A stretch of 64,000 nt of DNA. Origin: Rufibacter glacialis (GTDB lineage: Bacteria; Bacteroidota; Bacteroidia; Cytophagales; Hymenobacteraceae). A program made the position numbers and the translations under genes. The stretch spans positions 124,001-188,000 of the forward strand of contig NZ_VKKZ01000024.1 of assembly GCF_008271745.1 (NCBI RefSeq), in the 5' to 3' direction. Below, piece by piece: positions 25,899 to 34,138 of this stretch (its first letter is position 1; each line of letters begins with the position of its first letter). The notes below the pieces were generated by a model. It saw only the letters and a program-made list of their open reading frames with translations, was not told the origin of the DNA and made no database searches.

Positions 25899-27347
25899 AT
25901 GCTTACCGGACGTGTCAACGCCCCAGAGATAAATACCCGCCACGGCTGGCTCAATACAGACCGGTCCTATTGCCTCAAAGACTTCCGGGGGAAGATCGTG
26001 TTGCTGGATTTCTGGACCTTCGGCTGCATCAATTGCCAGCACCTGCTGCCCGACCTGAAGCGCTTGGAAGAAGAGTTTCCCCAGGAACTGGTGGTCATTG
26101 GGGTGCACTCGGCCAAGTTTGAGGCGGAAAAGCAGACCAACGCCATCCGGCAGGCCATTCTCAAGTTCGGGATCACGCACCCGGTGGTGAACGACGCTGA
26201 TTTCCAGGTTTGGAAGCAGTACGCCGTAAATGCCTGGCCCACGGTGGCGCTCATTGACCCAGAGGGCAAGGTGGTAGGGCAGCGGTCCGGCGAAGGGATC
26301 TATGACATCATCAAACCGCACATAGAAGACCTCATCCAAACCTTCGGGGACCGAATTGAGCGGAAGCGTTTTCCGTTCAAGTCCGAGTTCGGCGAAGCCG
26401 GAGTGCTGAGGTTCCCTTCCAAGCTGATCGCTGATGACCAGGGCCACCTCTTCCTCTCTGACAGCGGGAACAACCGGATTCTGCAGCTCAATTCCCAGGG
26501 CCAGGTGCTGGAGGTGTTTGGGAGCGGGCAGGAAGGCTTCACCGATGGGCCTGCGGCCGAGGCCACTTTCCAGGCGCCCCACGGCCTGGCCCTCCACAAC
26601 GGGTGCCTGTACGTGGCAGATGCCGGAAACAACGCCCTGCGCAAAGTGCATCTGAGTACCAAAGACGTTACCACCGTGGCCGGTACCGGAGAGTTAAGCT
26701 ATTACTTCTTTGACGAGGCCGTAGGCGTGCCCGTGCTGCCCAACAGTCCCTGGGACCTGGCTATCGCTGAAAACCAACTCTACCTTGCCAGTGCCGGCAA
26801 CCACCAGATCCTGCGCATGGATCTGCAATCTGAAAAGGTATACCGCTTTGCGGGCACCGGGCGCGAGGCGCTGGCAGATGGCAAATTGCCGGAGGCAGCC
26901 TTCAACCAACCCAGCGGACTGGCCCTGCTGGGGCGCACGCTCTACGTGGCAGACCCGGAAGCCAGCGCCATCAGGGCGGTGGAATTAGACAAAGGAACCG
27001 TCACCACGCTGGTGGGCTGGGGGCTCTTTGAGTTCGGGGACGAAGACGGGGACTTTGACCAGGCCTACTTGCAGCATTGTGCGGGGCTTACGGCACATGA
27101 CGGCAAGCTCTACGTGGCAGATACCTACAACGGAAAGATAAAAGTCATGGACCTGGCCCAGGAACGCATCAAGACGGTGGTGGCCGGGCTAAACGAGCCC
27201 AATGACGTGCTCTTCCACCAAGGGTTCCTCTGGATCACGAACACCAACGCCCACCAACTCTGGAAAGTGAACCTGGAGACCGGTGAGCAGGAGGTGGTTC
27301 TCATCCAAGAAAGCAGAGGGAGCCAAGGAACGGATTCTGCCGAGTAA
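25899..27347 (+). CDS. NHLRC2-like protein: thioredoxin domain plus NHL beta-propeller
   Basis: A 482-residue protein without a signal peptide. The N-terminal thioredoxin-like domain (about 5-165) has FWTFGCINCQHLLPDL with Cys43 and Cys46 as the C-x-x-C pair and VNAWPTVALIDPEG with the cis-proline. NHL repeats follow (about 180-470), with blades such as LFLSDSGNNRILQLN, LYVADAGNNALRKV and LYVADTYNGKIKVMD. This architecture is that of animal NHLRC2 and its bacterial homologues, whose reaction is not settled. A thiol-redox or scaffold role in the cytoplasm is plausible. The ATG at 25899 starts the conserved region; a longer form from 25767 is less likely. Confidence 0.82.
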   Translation: MLTGRVNAPEINTRHGWLNTDRSYCLKDFRGKIVLLDFWTFGCINCQHLLPDLKRLEEEFPQELVVIGVHSAKFEAEKQTNAIRQAILKFGITHPVVNDADFQVWKQYAVNAWPTVALIDPEGKVVGQRSGEGIYDIIKPHIEDLIQTFGDRIERKRFPFKSEFGEAGVLRFPSKLIADDQGHLFLSDSGNNRILQLNSQGQVLEVFGSGQEGFTDGPAAEATFQAPHGLALHNGCLYVADAGNNALRKVHLSTKDVTTVAGTGELSYYFFDEAVGVPVLPNSPWDLAIAENQLYLASAGNHQILRMDLQSEKVYRFAGTGREALADGKLPEAAFNQPSGLALLGRTLYVADPEASAIRAVELDKGTVTTLVGWGLFEFGDEDGDFDQAYLQHCAGLTAHDGKLYVADTYNGKIKVMDLAQERIKTVVAGLNEPNDVLFHQGFLWITNTNAHQLWKVNLETGEQEVVLIQESRGSQGTDSAE

Positions 27348-27447
27348 TCCCAAAGCAGCCAAACAAGGATTCCGTGTTTCCCCGGAGGCAGAGGAGAAAG
27401 GAAATCTGCCTCCGGCGAGACTTGCCCTCCTTTACCTGTTGCCTGTC

Positions 27448-27483
27448 GTTTCCTGCCTGTTTTCAGGAAAAGGAAGCGTTTAC
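27448..27483 (+). repeat. 36-bp palindromic repeat, tandem copy a
   Basis: It starts GTTTCC and contains CCTGTTTTCAGGAAAA; the inner arms CGTTTCCT/AGGAAGCG pair imperfectly. Copy b follows after 12 bases. Confidence 0.6.
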
Positions 27484-27495
27484 TCAGGTCATCCT

Positions 27496-27531
27496 GCTTT
27501 AGGGCTGGTTTTCTGGAAATTGGCTTAAAAC
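27496..27531 (+). repeat. 36-bp palindromic repeat, tandem copy b
   Basis: It has TTTAGGGCTGGTTTTCTGGAAA in two parts, with the core GGTTTTCTGGAAA, and ends GGCTTAAAAC. Confidence 0.6.
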
Positions 27532-27705
27532 GCGCCTTCGCCAGTGGCTAGCCTTTTTGTCTTCCCAGGGAAGGGGATAGCTGGATTGTCTTTTCTTTCC
27601 CGTAATTTTAAAGGCTGAACCCTTCACAAATCTCCTTTTTACGTAGATAGGAAGGTGTTCTGTCAAAAGAAAACCACGTTGCTGCACTAGAAGAAGAAAA
27701 CTGAT

Positions 27706-28611
27706 ATGTCGTTACTGTTTAATGATTTTGCGAGTTGGGAAAAGCATTGCCAGGCTACCGGTGAACCCCTGTACCAGGCGGTGTTGGCGTATGAGGTAGA
27801 ACAGAAAGGCCGTTCTGAAGAAGATATCTGGGCGGGTTTGCAGCGGGCGTATGAAGTCATGTGTGACGCCGTGAAAACCGGCCTTACCCAAGACATGACG
27901 TCCCGCTCCGGCATGGTGAACAATGGCGCTAAGAAAGTGGCCGGGGCACCAGTAACGGTCCTTTCTCCAGAGTTTCAGCAACTCATTAGCCGGGCCCTGG
28001 GCGCCAAGGAAGTGAATTCCTGCATGGGGCGCGTGGTGGCGGCCCCTACCGCGGGGGCCTCTGGTATCTTGCCCGGAATTCTCACCACCATCCAGGAACT
28101 ACACGGCCTGGATGACCGCAAAATCCATGAAGGATTATTGGTGGCGGCCGGTATTGCCCTCATCATTGAAACCAACGCCTCATTGGCTGGGGCCGTGGGC
28201 GGTTGTCAGGCAGAGACCGGAAGCGCCGCCGCCATGGGTGCCGGCGCCATTGTGTATTGCCTGGGCGGAACGGTAGAGCAGACGTTCGCGGCGGTGGCCA
28301 TCACCATCCAGTGCATGCTGGGCCTCATCTGTGACCCGGTGGCCGGGCTGGTGGAAGTTCCCTGTATTGTGCGCAATGCTAGTGCGGCCGCCATTGCTTT
28401 CTCCAGTGCGCAGATTGCCATTGCCGGCGTTAACCCGGTGATACCGGTAGACCAATGCGTGATGGCGCTGGGCGAAGTGGGCCAGAGCATGGAAACCCGC
28501 TACAAAGAAACCGCCCTGGGTGGCCTGGCCAATACCCCCAGAGGACGGGAAATAGAAAAACTGGTCTTGGTGCAGGACGTGGAAATCCTACCCGACGAAG
28601 ACAGTGAGTAG
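27706..28611 (+). CDS. sdaAA: L-serine dehydratase, iron-sulfur-dependent, alpha subunit
   Basis: A 301-residue enzyme that deaminates L-serine to pyruvate and ammonia using a [4Fe-4S] cluster. The family motifs SRSGMVNNGAKKV, VVAAPTAGASGILPG and ETNASLAGAVGGCQAETGSA are present, and the likely cluster cysteines are Cys167, Cys209 (GLICDP) and Cys220 (VEVPC). No beta-subunit domain is fused and no sdaAB gene is adjacent, so the beta subunit must lie elsewhere if it is needed. Serine biosynthesis genes lie 6 kb downstream. Confidence 0.9.
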   Translation: MSLLFNDFASWEKHCQATGEPLYQAVLAYEVEQKGRSEEDIWAGLQRAYEVMCDAVKTGLTQDMTSRSGMVNNGAKKVAGAPVTVLSPEFQQLISRALGAKEVNSCMGRVVAAPTAGASGILPGILTTIQELHGLDDRKIHEGLLVAAGIALIIETNASLAGAVGGCQAETGSAAAMGAGAIVYCLGGTVEQTFAAVAITIQCMLGLICDPVAGLVEVPCIVRNASAAAIAFSSAQIAIAGVNPVIPVDQCVMALGEVGQSMETRYKETALGGLANTPRGREIEKLVLVQDVEILPDEDSE

Positions 28612-28623
28612 ACCATAGGCTTC

Positions 28624-28659
28624 TATTTCAGGCCTGTTTTAAAGGAAAACGCCTTAAAC
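28624..28659 (+). repeat. 36-bp palindromic repeat downstream of sdaAA
   Basis: It begins TATTTC, holds GGCCTGTTTTAAAGGAAAAC and ends GCCTTAAAC. It starts 13 nt after the sdaAA stop. Confidence 0.65.
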
Positions 28660-28683
28660 AGACCTTTACAACCAGAAGCTTTC

Positions 28684-28730
28684 AGGCAGGCACGCCACTA
28701 CAATAATCTATTGCGGTGGCGGGTCTGCCT
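28684..28730. terminator. Terminator between convergent genes
   Basis: The 15-base arms AGGCAGGCACGCCAC and GTGGCGGGTCTGCCT pair with two mismatches and a 17-base loop, and are followed by TTCCTTTT. It lies between sdaAA (plus) and the minus-strand hypothetical gene. Confidence 0.6.
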
Positions 28731-28764
28731 TTCCTTTTAAAAAGTTTTCATCTCTACCAAACCT

Positions 28765-29310
28765 TCAATGCCCTTGCCGCCCTTTTGCGTGGGTGACAAT
28801 GTTGAGGAACTGTTCATTTTCATCCCAACTGAGCCTTGAGGGAACAGTTTTGTCTTGGGTAATGACTTCTATCTTCATAATCCATTGAAGGTCGGCTAGA
28901 AAACGGTCTGCGTTGACGAGCTGTTTGTTCACCAGCACCCGTAACTGCCGTTGGTCCGCCGGAACTTCAAAATGGTCCAGCACATCTGCCAGTTTCAGGA
29001 GCGTTTTCTTGTTTTTGAGCTCAATCGCGATGACTCCGTTTTTTGCTTTAGGGCCTAATGGCGCCAGAATAGCCGAGTCTCGGTAAATCTGGGTGGGAAT
29101 GATTTCCTTTGGGTCTACCAGCAGAGAAGAGTAATCAGTCTCAAAGGAGCCTAAGAGCAGCAAAGGGGCTGAAGATGCAATTTTCACGACTCCCAACTGC
29201 TTGGGAGGCCGCATTTCAGAAGGAAACGCGGATAGGCCCGGAGCAGATTGGCTCCAGGCAGAACCTCCCCAACCCAAGGCAAAAATGAAAACGGTGGCTA
29301 GTTTCTTCAT
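28765..29310 (-). CDS. Secreted protein with a TonB-plug-like segment
   Basis: A 181-residue protein starting at the ATG at 29310 with a signal peptide (KKLATVFIFALGWGGSAWSQ). I do not recognise a full family. The middle, LVDPKEIIPTQIYRDSAILAPLGPKAKNGVI read in parts, resembles the end of TonB-dependent receptor plug domains (alternating decision about I.V.KD...A..YG.K..NGVI), but no barrel follows. It may be a plug-derived periplasmic protein. The last third is a small alpha/beta stretch without motifs. It is convergent with sdaAA and downstream of the antiporter on the same strand. Confidence 0.5.
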   Translation of the reverse strand: MKKLATVFIFALGWGGSAWSQSAPGLSAFPSEMRPPKQLGVVKIASSAPLLLLGSFETDYSSLLVDPKEIIPTQIYRDSAILAPLGPKAKNGVIAIELKNKKTLLKLADVLDHFEVPADQRQLRVLVNKQLVNADRFLADLQWIMKIEVITQDKTVPSRLSWDENEQFLNIVTHAKGRQGH

Positions 29311-29412
29311 AAGCACAAGGTACTGATTCTTATCAAGGAACCGCCTGGAAACGACAAGGTCTTCCCGGGGCTCCTTCCCCAGACGGCTAAAGGAGAAAGA
29401 TGCCTTTTTCGA

Positions 29413-30609
29413 TCAATAATCTGGTATATCTTTCACGCTGTTGCGGGTAAGCAGCAAGCCCACCATCATGAGCAGGCTAGAGAGCAGCACCACAAAGAAA
29501 AGCACGCTCTCGTTCATGCCCTCAATGCTGTATTGCGCCGGAATACTGTAGAAAAGCAGGATGGTGATAAGGCCGCGCGGAGCGATGAAAAGTTCTGGGA
29601 TGAGCGGCACCCGGGCCACATACTGCAGGTAGGCAAACCGTACCAACAGAATGATGCTGAAAATAGTAAAGCCCATGACCCATACATTCAATTGGTACAG
29701 CTCCTCCAGGTTGATGGAGAACCCGAAGAGCAAGAAAAAGAAGGTCCTGATCACGAAGGCACTTTCCCCGTTGATCTGTTTCAACTGCACAATCTCAGAC
29801 TGCAGCGTTTGCACGTTGATGTATTTGCCCAGCCGGTCCTTGATGAAGAGCGCCGCGTTGTTCAGCATGAGCCCAAAGCACAGCACCATGAGCAGCGACG
29901 ACAAGTGCAGCTTCTTGCCAATAGAGTAAAGCAATATCAAGATGGCAATGATCAGGAAGAACTTGATGTGGGTCTTGATCTTGTCTACAAAGAACAGCAG
30001 CACCAGGCAGCAGACAATAGAAATCAGGAAGATGCTGACCAGGTCCACGGCCAGGGTCACAAAGGAGCCCACGCCCACCTGCTCGTTCTGCACCGCGAAG
30101 TTGAAGGCCACAATTCCGATGATGTCTGAGAAAGTAGCCTCATAGACAATGAATTCGCGTTTTTCTGGCGTCAGGTTGGTTACGCTGGGGATGGCAATGG
30201 CACTGCTGATCACCGCCAGCGGAATGGCGTTGACAATGGCGATCTGGTACGGGACCTGCAGCCAGAAATTCACAAACCAGGCAATAAGCGCGGCCGTGAT
30301 CAGCAGGGTAGCCGTAGCGGTGAGCAAGGTTTTCCTGATAAGCGGCAATTTCTCCCGGCTCAGTTCCAGGTCCAGCGCCCCTTCCAGTACAATCAAGATC
30401 AGGCCAATGATGCCGAACAGTTCCAAGATGTTGCGCAGGCCGGGTAGCGTGACGTTGAAATACGTGGCGGCCAGCTGCAGAAGAATACCTGTGCCCAGCA
30501 AAAGAATCACCGATGGGATCTTAGAGCGTTTGGCGGCTATGTCAAATACATAAGACAGAACAATCAGACTGCTGAGGATTATCAGGAAGGTATAGGCATC
30601 TAAGATCAT
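29413..30609 (-). CDS. CPA-family cation:proton antiporter
   Basis: A 398-residue inner-membrane protein with about 12 transmembrane helices and no C-terminal regulatory domain. It belongs to the Na+/H+ exchanger fold (PF00999 type): LIVLEGALDLELSRE matches the helix-3 region, AIPLAVISSAIAIPSV the discontinuous helix and TFSDIIGIVAFNFA the ion-binding helix. At the ion site the usual Asn-Asp or Asp-Asp pair reads Ser-Asp. It probably exchanges Na+ or K+ for protons; the ion is not determined by the sequence. Confidence 0.85.
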   Translation of the reverse strand: MILDAYTFLIILSSLIVLSYVFDIAAKRSKIPSVILLLGTGILLQLAATYFNVTLPGLRNILELFGIIGLILIVLEGALDLELSREKLPLIRKTLLTATATLLITAALIAWFVNFWLQVPYQIAIVNAIPLAVISSAIAIPSVTNLTPEKREFIVYEATFSDIIGIVAFNFAVQNEQVGVGSFVTLAVDLVSIFLISIVCCLVLLFFVDKIKTHIKFFLIIAILILLYSIGKKLHLSSLLMVLCFGLMLNNAALFIKDRLGKYINVQTLQSEIVQLKQINGESAFVIRTFFFLLFGFSINLEELYQLNVWVMGFTIFSIILLVRFAYLQYVARVPLIPELFIAPRGLITILLFYSIPAQYSIEGMNESVLFFVVLLSSLLMMVGLLLTRNSVKDIPDY

Positions 30610-30963
30610 GCTTCAGGGGTTGGTGAACATTCATTCCACGACCAAGCGCTGCACACGGAAAAGAAGGGCCTGGGCGCGGTTTCCGCAGAAATCAGAAGCA
30701 CCTTATAGGGGTAAATGTTTTCCGGCTGGTCTTTTCTTCATGACTAAGATAGGTAAGTTTTTTTAGCCGGATCGTGTTTTCTACCAGTGCAGACTGGTTT
30801 TGCCCTCCCTGGAATCAGGTAAAGCTGGATTTCCAAGGCTTTTGAAGCCGCGGATAAACGTCCTGGTGGTAAGGGTCTTGCGGTAAGATGGACTCTCCGG
30901 GCCTCGGCTGTAAAGAGTAGCAAGGTCAGTCTTTCAAAAAAACTGGTTTAGCGTTTTTTTTCC
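30610..30963. other. Divergent intergenic region
   Basis: 354 bp between the divergent antiporter gene and the lipoprotein gene. I see no gene, no clear TAnnTTTG box and no member of the repeat family. Confidence 0.5.
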
Positions 30964-31707
30964 ATGAATCGTATGAAAACCTTTCTCCTTCCCATAGTAG
31001 CCTCTGTTCTGTTAGGCGCGGCTGCCTGCTCTGTTCCAGACCTGAACGTGAGCGAAGGCCTACAACAGGATGCCACCGTCATGCCGGTGGTGGGCCGCTC
31101 GGCCTTCAGGCTCTCTGTAGGCAAAGAAAAAGGCTTCGGGTTTGGGCCCTTCCAGTTGCAAGACATACAAAGAGGCTGGACCCGCCGCACCGGCACCGGC
31201 GAAAGGAGCCCCCTGCAGGTGGCAGAAGCGTATCAGAAATACAGTTTCAGCCTAGTAGACACCGTGCAACACCAGAAGGTGCCGGTTCAGGCAGCGGCCC
31301 TGCTTAACGCTACCTCTTTGCAGGCCGGTGGCGTATCTGTGGCCCTTGACAAGCAGCGGGAGTTTTTGCACGTGGCGTTCCCTTCCCCGGAGGGCGGTGA
31401 GTGGCGGCTATCGCTGGCAGACCCGGGCAACTTCATGGAGCGCAAGAATTTCCTGGGTAAACTCAGCAACGGTACCTTAGAGATAGAAGTGTACCCGCTG
31501 TACCGGTGGCAGGGCAAGACGATTCCGTCTGGTACGGCGCTGGGGTATGAGTTCTCCCGGGAAGGGCACGTGCTGGCCACTGTGCAAACCATGAACAATG
31601 GGAAAGTGTGGCTGAAAAATTCGTTGAGCCCAGACCTGCGCCTGGCTTTGGCGGGAGCCTGCGGCGCCTTGCTGTTGTACAACCAACTGGACCAGGACAA
31701 CCCATAG
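30964..31707 (+). CDS. Hypothetical lipoprotein
   Basis: A 247-residue protein with a lipoprotein signal (FLLPIVASVLLGAAAC, Cys22). I do not recognise the family. The mature part is mostly beta-rich, with a hydrophobic C-terminal segment (DLRLALAGACGALLLYNQL, about 222-240) that could be a membrane helix. No catalytic motif is visible. It faces the glycerophosphodiesterase gene tail to tail, with a 36-bp repeat between them. Confidence 0.55.
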   Translation: MNRMKTFLLPIVASVLLGAAACSVPDLNVSEGLQQDATVMPVVGRSAFRLSVGKEKGFGFGPFQLQDIQRGWTRRTGTGERSPLQVAEAYQKYSFSLVDTVQHQKVPVQAAALLNATSLQAGGVSVALDKQREFLHVAFPSPEGGEWRLSLADPGNFMERKNFLGKLSNGTLEIEVYPLYRWQGKTIPSGTALGYEFSREGHVLATVQTMNNGKVWLKNSLSPDLRLALAGACGALLLYNQLDQDNP

Positions 31708-31769
31708 CTCTCTGGAAGCCTCACCTTGCAGGAGTAGCGGTTTTGTCAAGACCTCCTTATAAGGTGGGC

Positions 31770-31805
31770 GTTCACCGGGTGTTTTCTGGAAAAGGCGCTT
31801 GAAAC
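31770..31805 (+). repeat. 36-bp palindromic repeat between convergent genes
   Basis: It begins GTTCACC, holds GGTGTTTTCTGGAAAAGGC and ends CTTGAAAC. It ends 3 bp before the stop of the convergent gene at 31809. Confidence 0.65.
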
Positions 31806-31808
31806 AGG

Positions 31809-32690
31809 CTAAGGGCGTTTAATTAACTCTGGGTAGTCTGTCATGACGCCGTCAGCACCCAGCTCAAACAGCCGGACAATGTTCTGGGGTTTGTTCTCGG
31901 TGTAGATAAAGGTTTTGAAGCCCTGGTTGTGCAGCGAGCTGATGAAGGCCTTGGAGGCGAAGTACCGGTGGATGTTGATGGCGGTGGCTTCTGAATAGCG
32001 GTCAAAGCCGCCGAATTTCAGCTCATGGTCAATGTAGATGGGCAGGAATGGGATTTTCCCCAGCATGAGCTTGTGCGTGGGAATCACGAAATCGGTTTTC
32101 CAGATACGCTCCAGAATAGGGTCATGGAAAGACTGGAGCACGCACCACTCCTCGGCCCGGTTCTCCCGTATGGTTTTGAGGGTGTTTTCTTCTAAACCCT
32201 GGTAATACTCCTCCTGGCCCTTCTTAAGTTCTATGAGCAGTTTCTTCTTGCCTTTCACGGTGCGGAGTACCTGGGCCAGGGTGGGAATGCGTTCGCCGGC
32301 AAAGGCAGAGTCATGTTTGATGCCCGCATCAAGGGCTTGCAGCTGGGCCAGGGTAAGGTCTGCCACGCGGCCGGTACCGGTGGTGGTGCGGTCAACGGTG
32401 GGGTCATGGATCACCACCACCTGGCCGTCTTTGCTCTGGTGAACGTCTATCTCTATGTAGTCGCAGGAAGTGTCAAGGGCTTTCTTTACGGCGGCCAGCG
32501 TGTTTTCAGGGGCTTGGCCAGAAGCGCCGCGGTGCGCGATCAGGCTGACTTTTCTGGCCTGTTTTTTCAGAACCACCCCTTTTTCAGGGGCGCCGGAACT
32601 GCCACAGGCATATAATGACAACAGCAGGACCGGCAGCGTGACCCACCTCCACCACCTTTGATGCGTACTTGTGCCCGTTCTTTCGTTCAT
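31809..32690 (-). CDS. Glycerophosphodiester phosphodiesterase lipoprotein
   Basis: A 293-residue lipoprotein (LLLSLYAC, Cys29) of the GDPD TIM-barrel family. The motifs SLIAHRGASGQAPENT, YIEIDVHQSKDGQVVVIHDPTVDRTT and LLIELK carry the catalytic histidines and the metal-binding Glu/Asp. It hydrolyses glycerophosphodiesters to sn-glycerol 3-phosphate and an alcohol, here in the periplasm or at a membrane surface. Length and motifs are complete. Confidence 0.9.
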   Translation of the reverse strand: MNERTGTSTHQRWWRWVTLPVLLLSLYACGSSGAPEKGVVLKKQARKVSLIAHRGASGQAPENTLAAVKKALDTSCDYIEIDVHQSKDGQVVVIHDPTVDRTTTGTGRVADLTLAQLQALDAGIKHDSAFAGERIPTLAQVLRTVKGKKKLLIELKKGQEEYYQGLEENTLKTIRENRAEEWCVLQSFHDPILERIWKTDFVIPTHKLMLGKIPFLPIYIDHELKFGGFDRYSEATAINIHRYFASKAFISSLHNQGFKTFIYTENKPQNIVRLFELGADGVMTDYPELIKRP

Positions 32691-32781
32691 ACACGCGCTG
32701 GCCTATCCAGAGACTTCAGCGGGGAAAGTTACTACAGATTTTGATGACGCCCAACGGTCTTCGCCAGGCAATGCCCAGACG

Positions 32782-33246
32782 TTAGAGGATGTCTACCTGG
32801 CGGGTAATGCTTTCTTCCAGAGAGATGAATGTCTCGGTGCGTTCAACCCCTTCAATGGCCTGTATTTTCTCGTTCAGAACCTCGCGCAGGTGCAGGGTGT
32901 CCCGGCAGATGATCTTGGCAAACATGCTCCATTGCCCCGTGGTATAGTGCATTTCCACAATCTCAGGCACTTGCCGCATGGAGGTAACGGCGCTTTGGTA
33001 CGCTGAGCCTTTCTCCAGGTAAATACCAATGAAGGCGCAGATGTCATACCCAACGGCATTGGGGTTGATGAAGAGGTGCGATCCTTTGATCACCCCTAAA
33101 TCCTCCAATTTCTTCATGCGCACGTGTACAGTACCCCCAGAAACTTGTAATTCTTTGGCGATGTCTGTGTAGGCTCTGGTAGCATCTAACATCAGCATGG
33201 AAAGAATTCTTCTGTCAAGATTATCAATTTCTGAAACTTGGGCCAT
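32782..33246 (-). CDS. Lrp/AsnC-family transcriptional regulator
   Basis: A 154-residue regulator. The N-terminal winged helix-turn-helix (about 5-55) has IDNLDRRILSMLMLDATRAYTDIAKELQVSGGTVHVRMKKLE in parts, and the C-terminal RAM/ACT-like domain starts near YDICAFIGIYLEKGS. Such proteins form octamers that sense amino acids. The ATG at 33246 is preferred over a TTG four codons upstream. It is divergent from the serine biosynthesis locus across a long, AT-rich gap, so control of that locus is a reasonable inference. Confidence 0.9.
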   Translation of the reverse strand: MAQVSEIDNLDRRILSMLMLDATRAYTDIAKELQVSGGTVHVRMKKLEDLGVIKGSHLFINPNAVGYDICAFIGIYLEKGSAYQSAVTSMRQVPEIVEMHYTTGQWSMFAKIICRDTLHLREVLNEKIQAIEGVERTETFISLEESITRQVDIL

Positions 33247-34138
33247 TTTATAGTTCAATTGTTAGCAATTCTACAACGAATATTATCTCTTTTTAAAGAT
33301 GTGCTAAGATACAAAAAATATATTTACTAATTTCTTAATTTATTTGCTTGGTTATTGTATTGTTAGCATATTTGAAATTGTTATTTTATCAAATTCGTAA
33401 AAATTTATTTACGGGGGTAGATACTTAGAGGGGAAGGGCAAAGATAGTGCATATGTCATACCAATGCTACTGCCCCGGTGGTACTCTTTTGACATAGCGG
33501 GCATTTGGTAGTAGTCAGAGGCTCCTACATCCTGATCGTGAGGTGGCTGAAGCAGGAGTAAGTGCAAGTTTTGTCGTTTTTGCCTGCAGTGCATACGTTC
33601 TTTGGACAATTACTGGTAAAACCTTCTCAAAGGCAGCGTGAGCGCCTTAAGAGTTGGCTGAATCCTTGTTAGTGGGTGTTTCTCCCTTGCCTTACTCTTA
33701 GTGGGTAACTACCGCCTATTCCCTTCCAGCCTTGACTAAGCAGAATAAACTGCCAGAGTGTACGGCTCAGAAGTATATTGAGTTCATACCAGCAGGAAAG
33801 TTGCCAGGGTAATAACGGCGTTTGGGCACGCTTCTTCTGAAAGAAGCCAAAAATATTCTCATGGGCCTTAGGCTGCCCTGGCTGGTGTCTTGGCCCCAGG
33901 TGATTGGCAGAGAATAATCTGTGGCTAAAAGGCTTTTACAGGTTTTACTTTGCTAAAAAATAGATACGATCATTACTAGATAAGAAGGTTTTACACCGGT
34001 TTTGTTAAAACGCTGATAAAACGCTTTTCATTTAACCATACCTCCCCGATATTGGGACGCCGTTCCTAAGTGGGGCGGCCCTACAGTAACAGAGGCTATG
34101 GCGGCCCTTGCTTGCCTGGCTTCGCAACCCTATTCTTC
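33247..34138. other. 892-bp gene-free region between lrp and serB-serA
   Basis: The first 170 bp are very AT-rich (promoter-like for lrp). The rest has no gene I can support. The minus strand has an open stretch of about 88 codons without a proper start around 33675-33940, and another short frame at 33409-33609 with clustered charged and aromatic residues. These could be decayed coding sequence. A candidate 35-bp repeat lies at 33988-34022. Confidence 0.4.
33988..34022 (+). repeat. Possible member of the 36-bp repeat family
   Basis: 35 bp, starting GTTTTACACC and ending GATAAAAC, with the inner pair GGTTTTGTTAAAAC. It is more diverged than the other copies. Confidence 0.4.

Larger units (their letters stand above)
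27348..27705. other. Intergenic region with two adjacent 36-bp repeats
   Basis: 358 bp between two plus-strand genes. It holds repeat copies at 27448-27483 and 27496-27531. I see nothing else that can be supported. Confidence 0.6.

Noticed and set aside
6156-30720. Shared 13-mer CTTATAGGGGTAA near 6156 and 30708
   Set aside because: A 13-base match between two places in 64 kb is expected by chance.
34070-34138. N-terminal extension of SerB-SerA
   Set aside because: The extra 23 residues are Gly/Pro-rich and unlike the family; the conserved HAD strand begins at the ATG at 34139.
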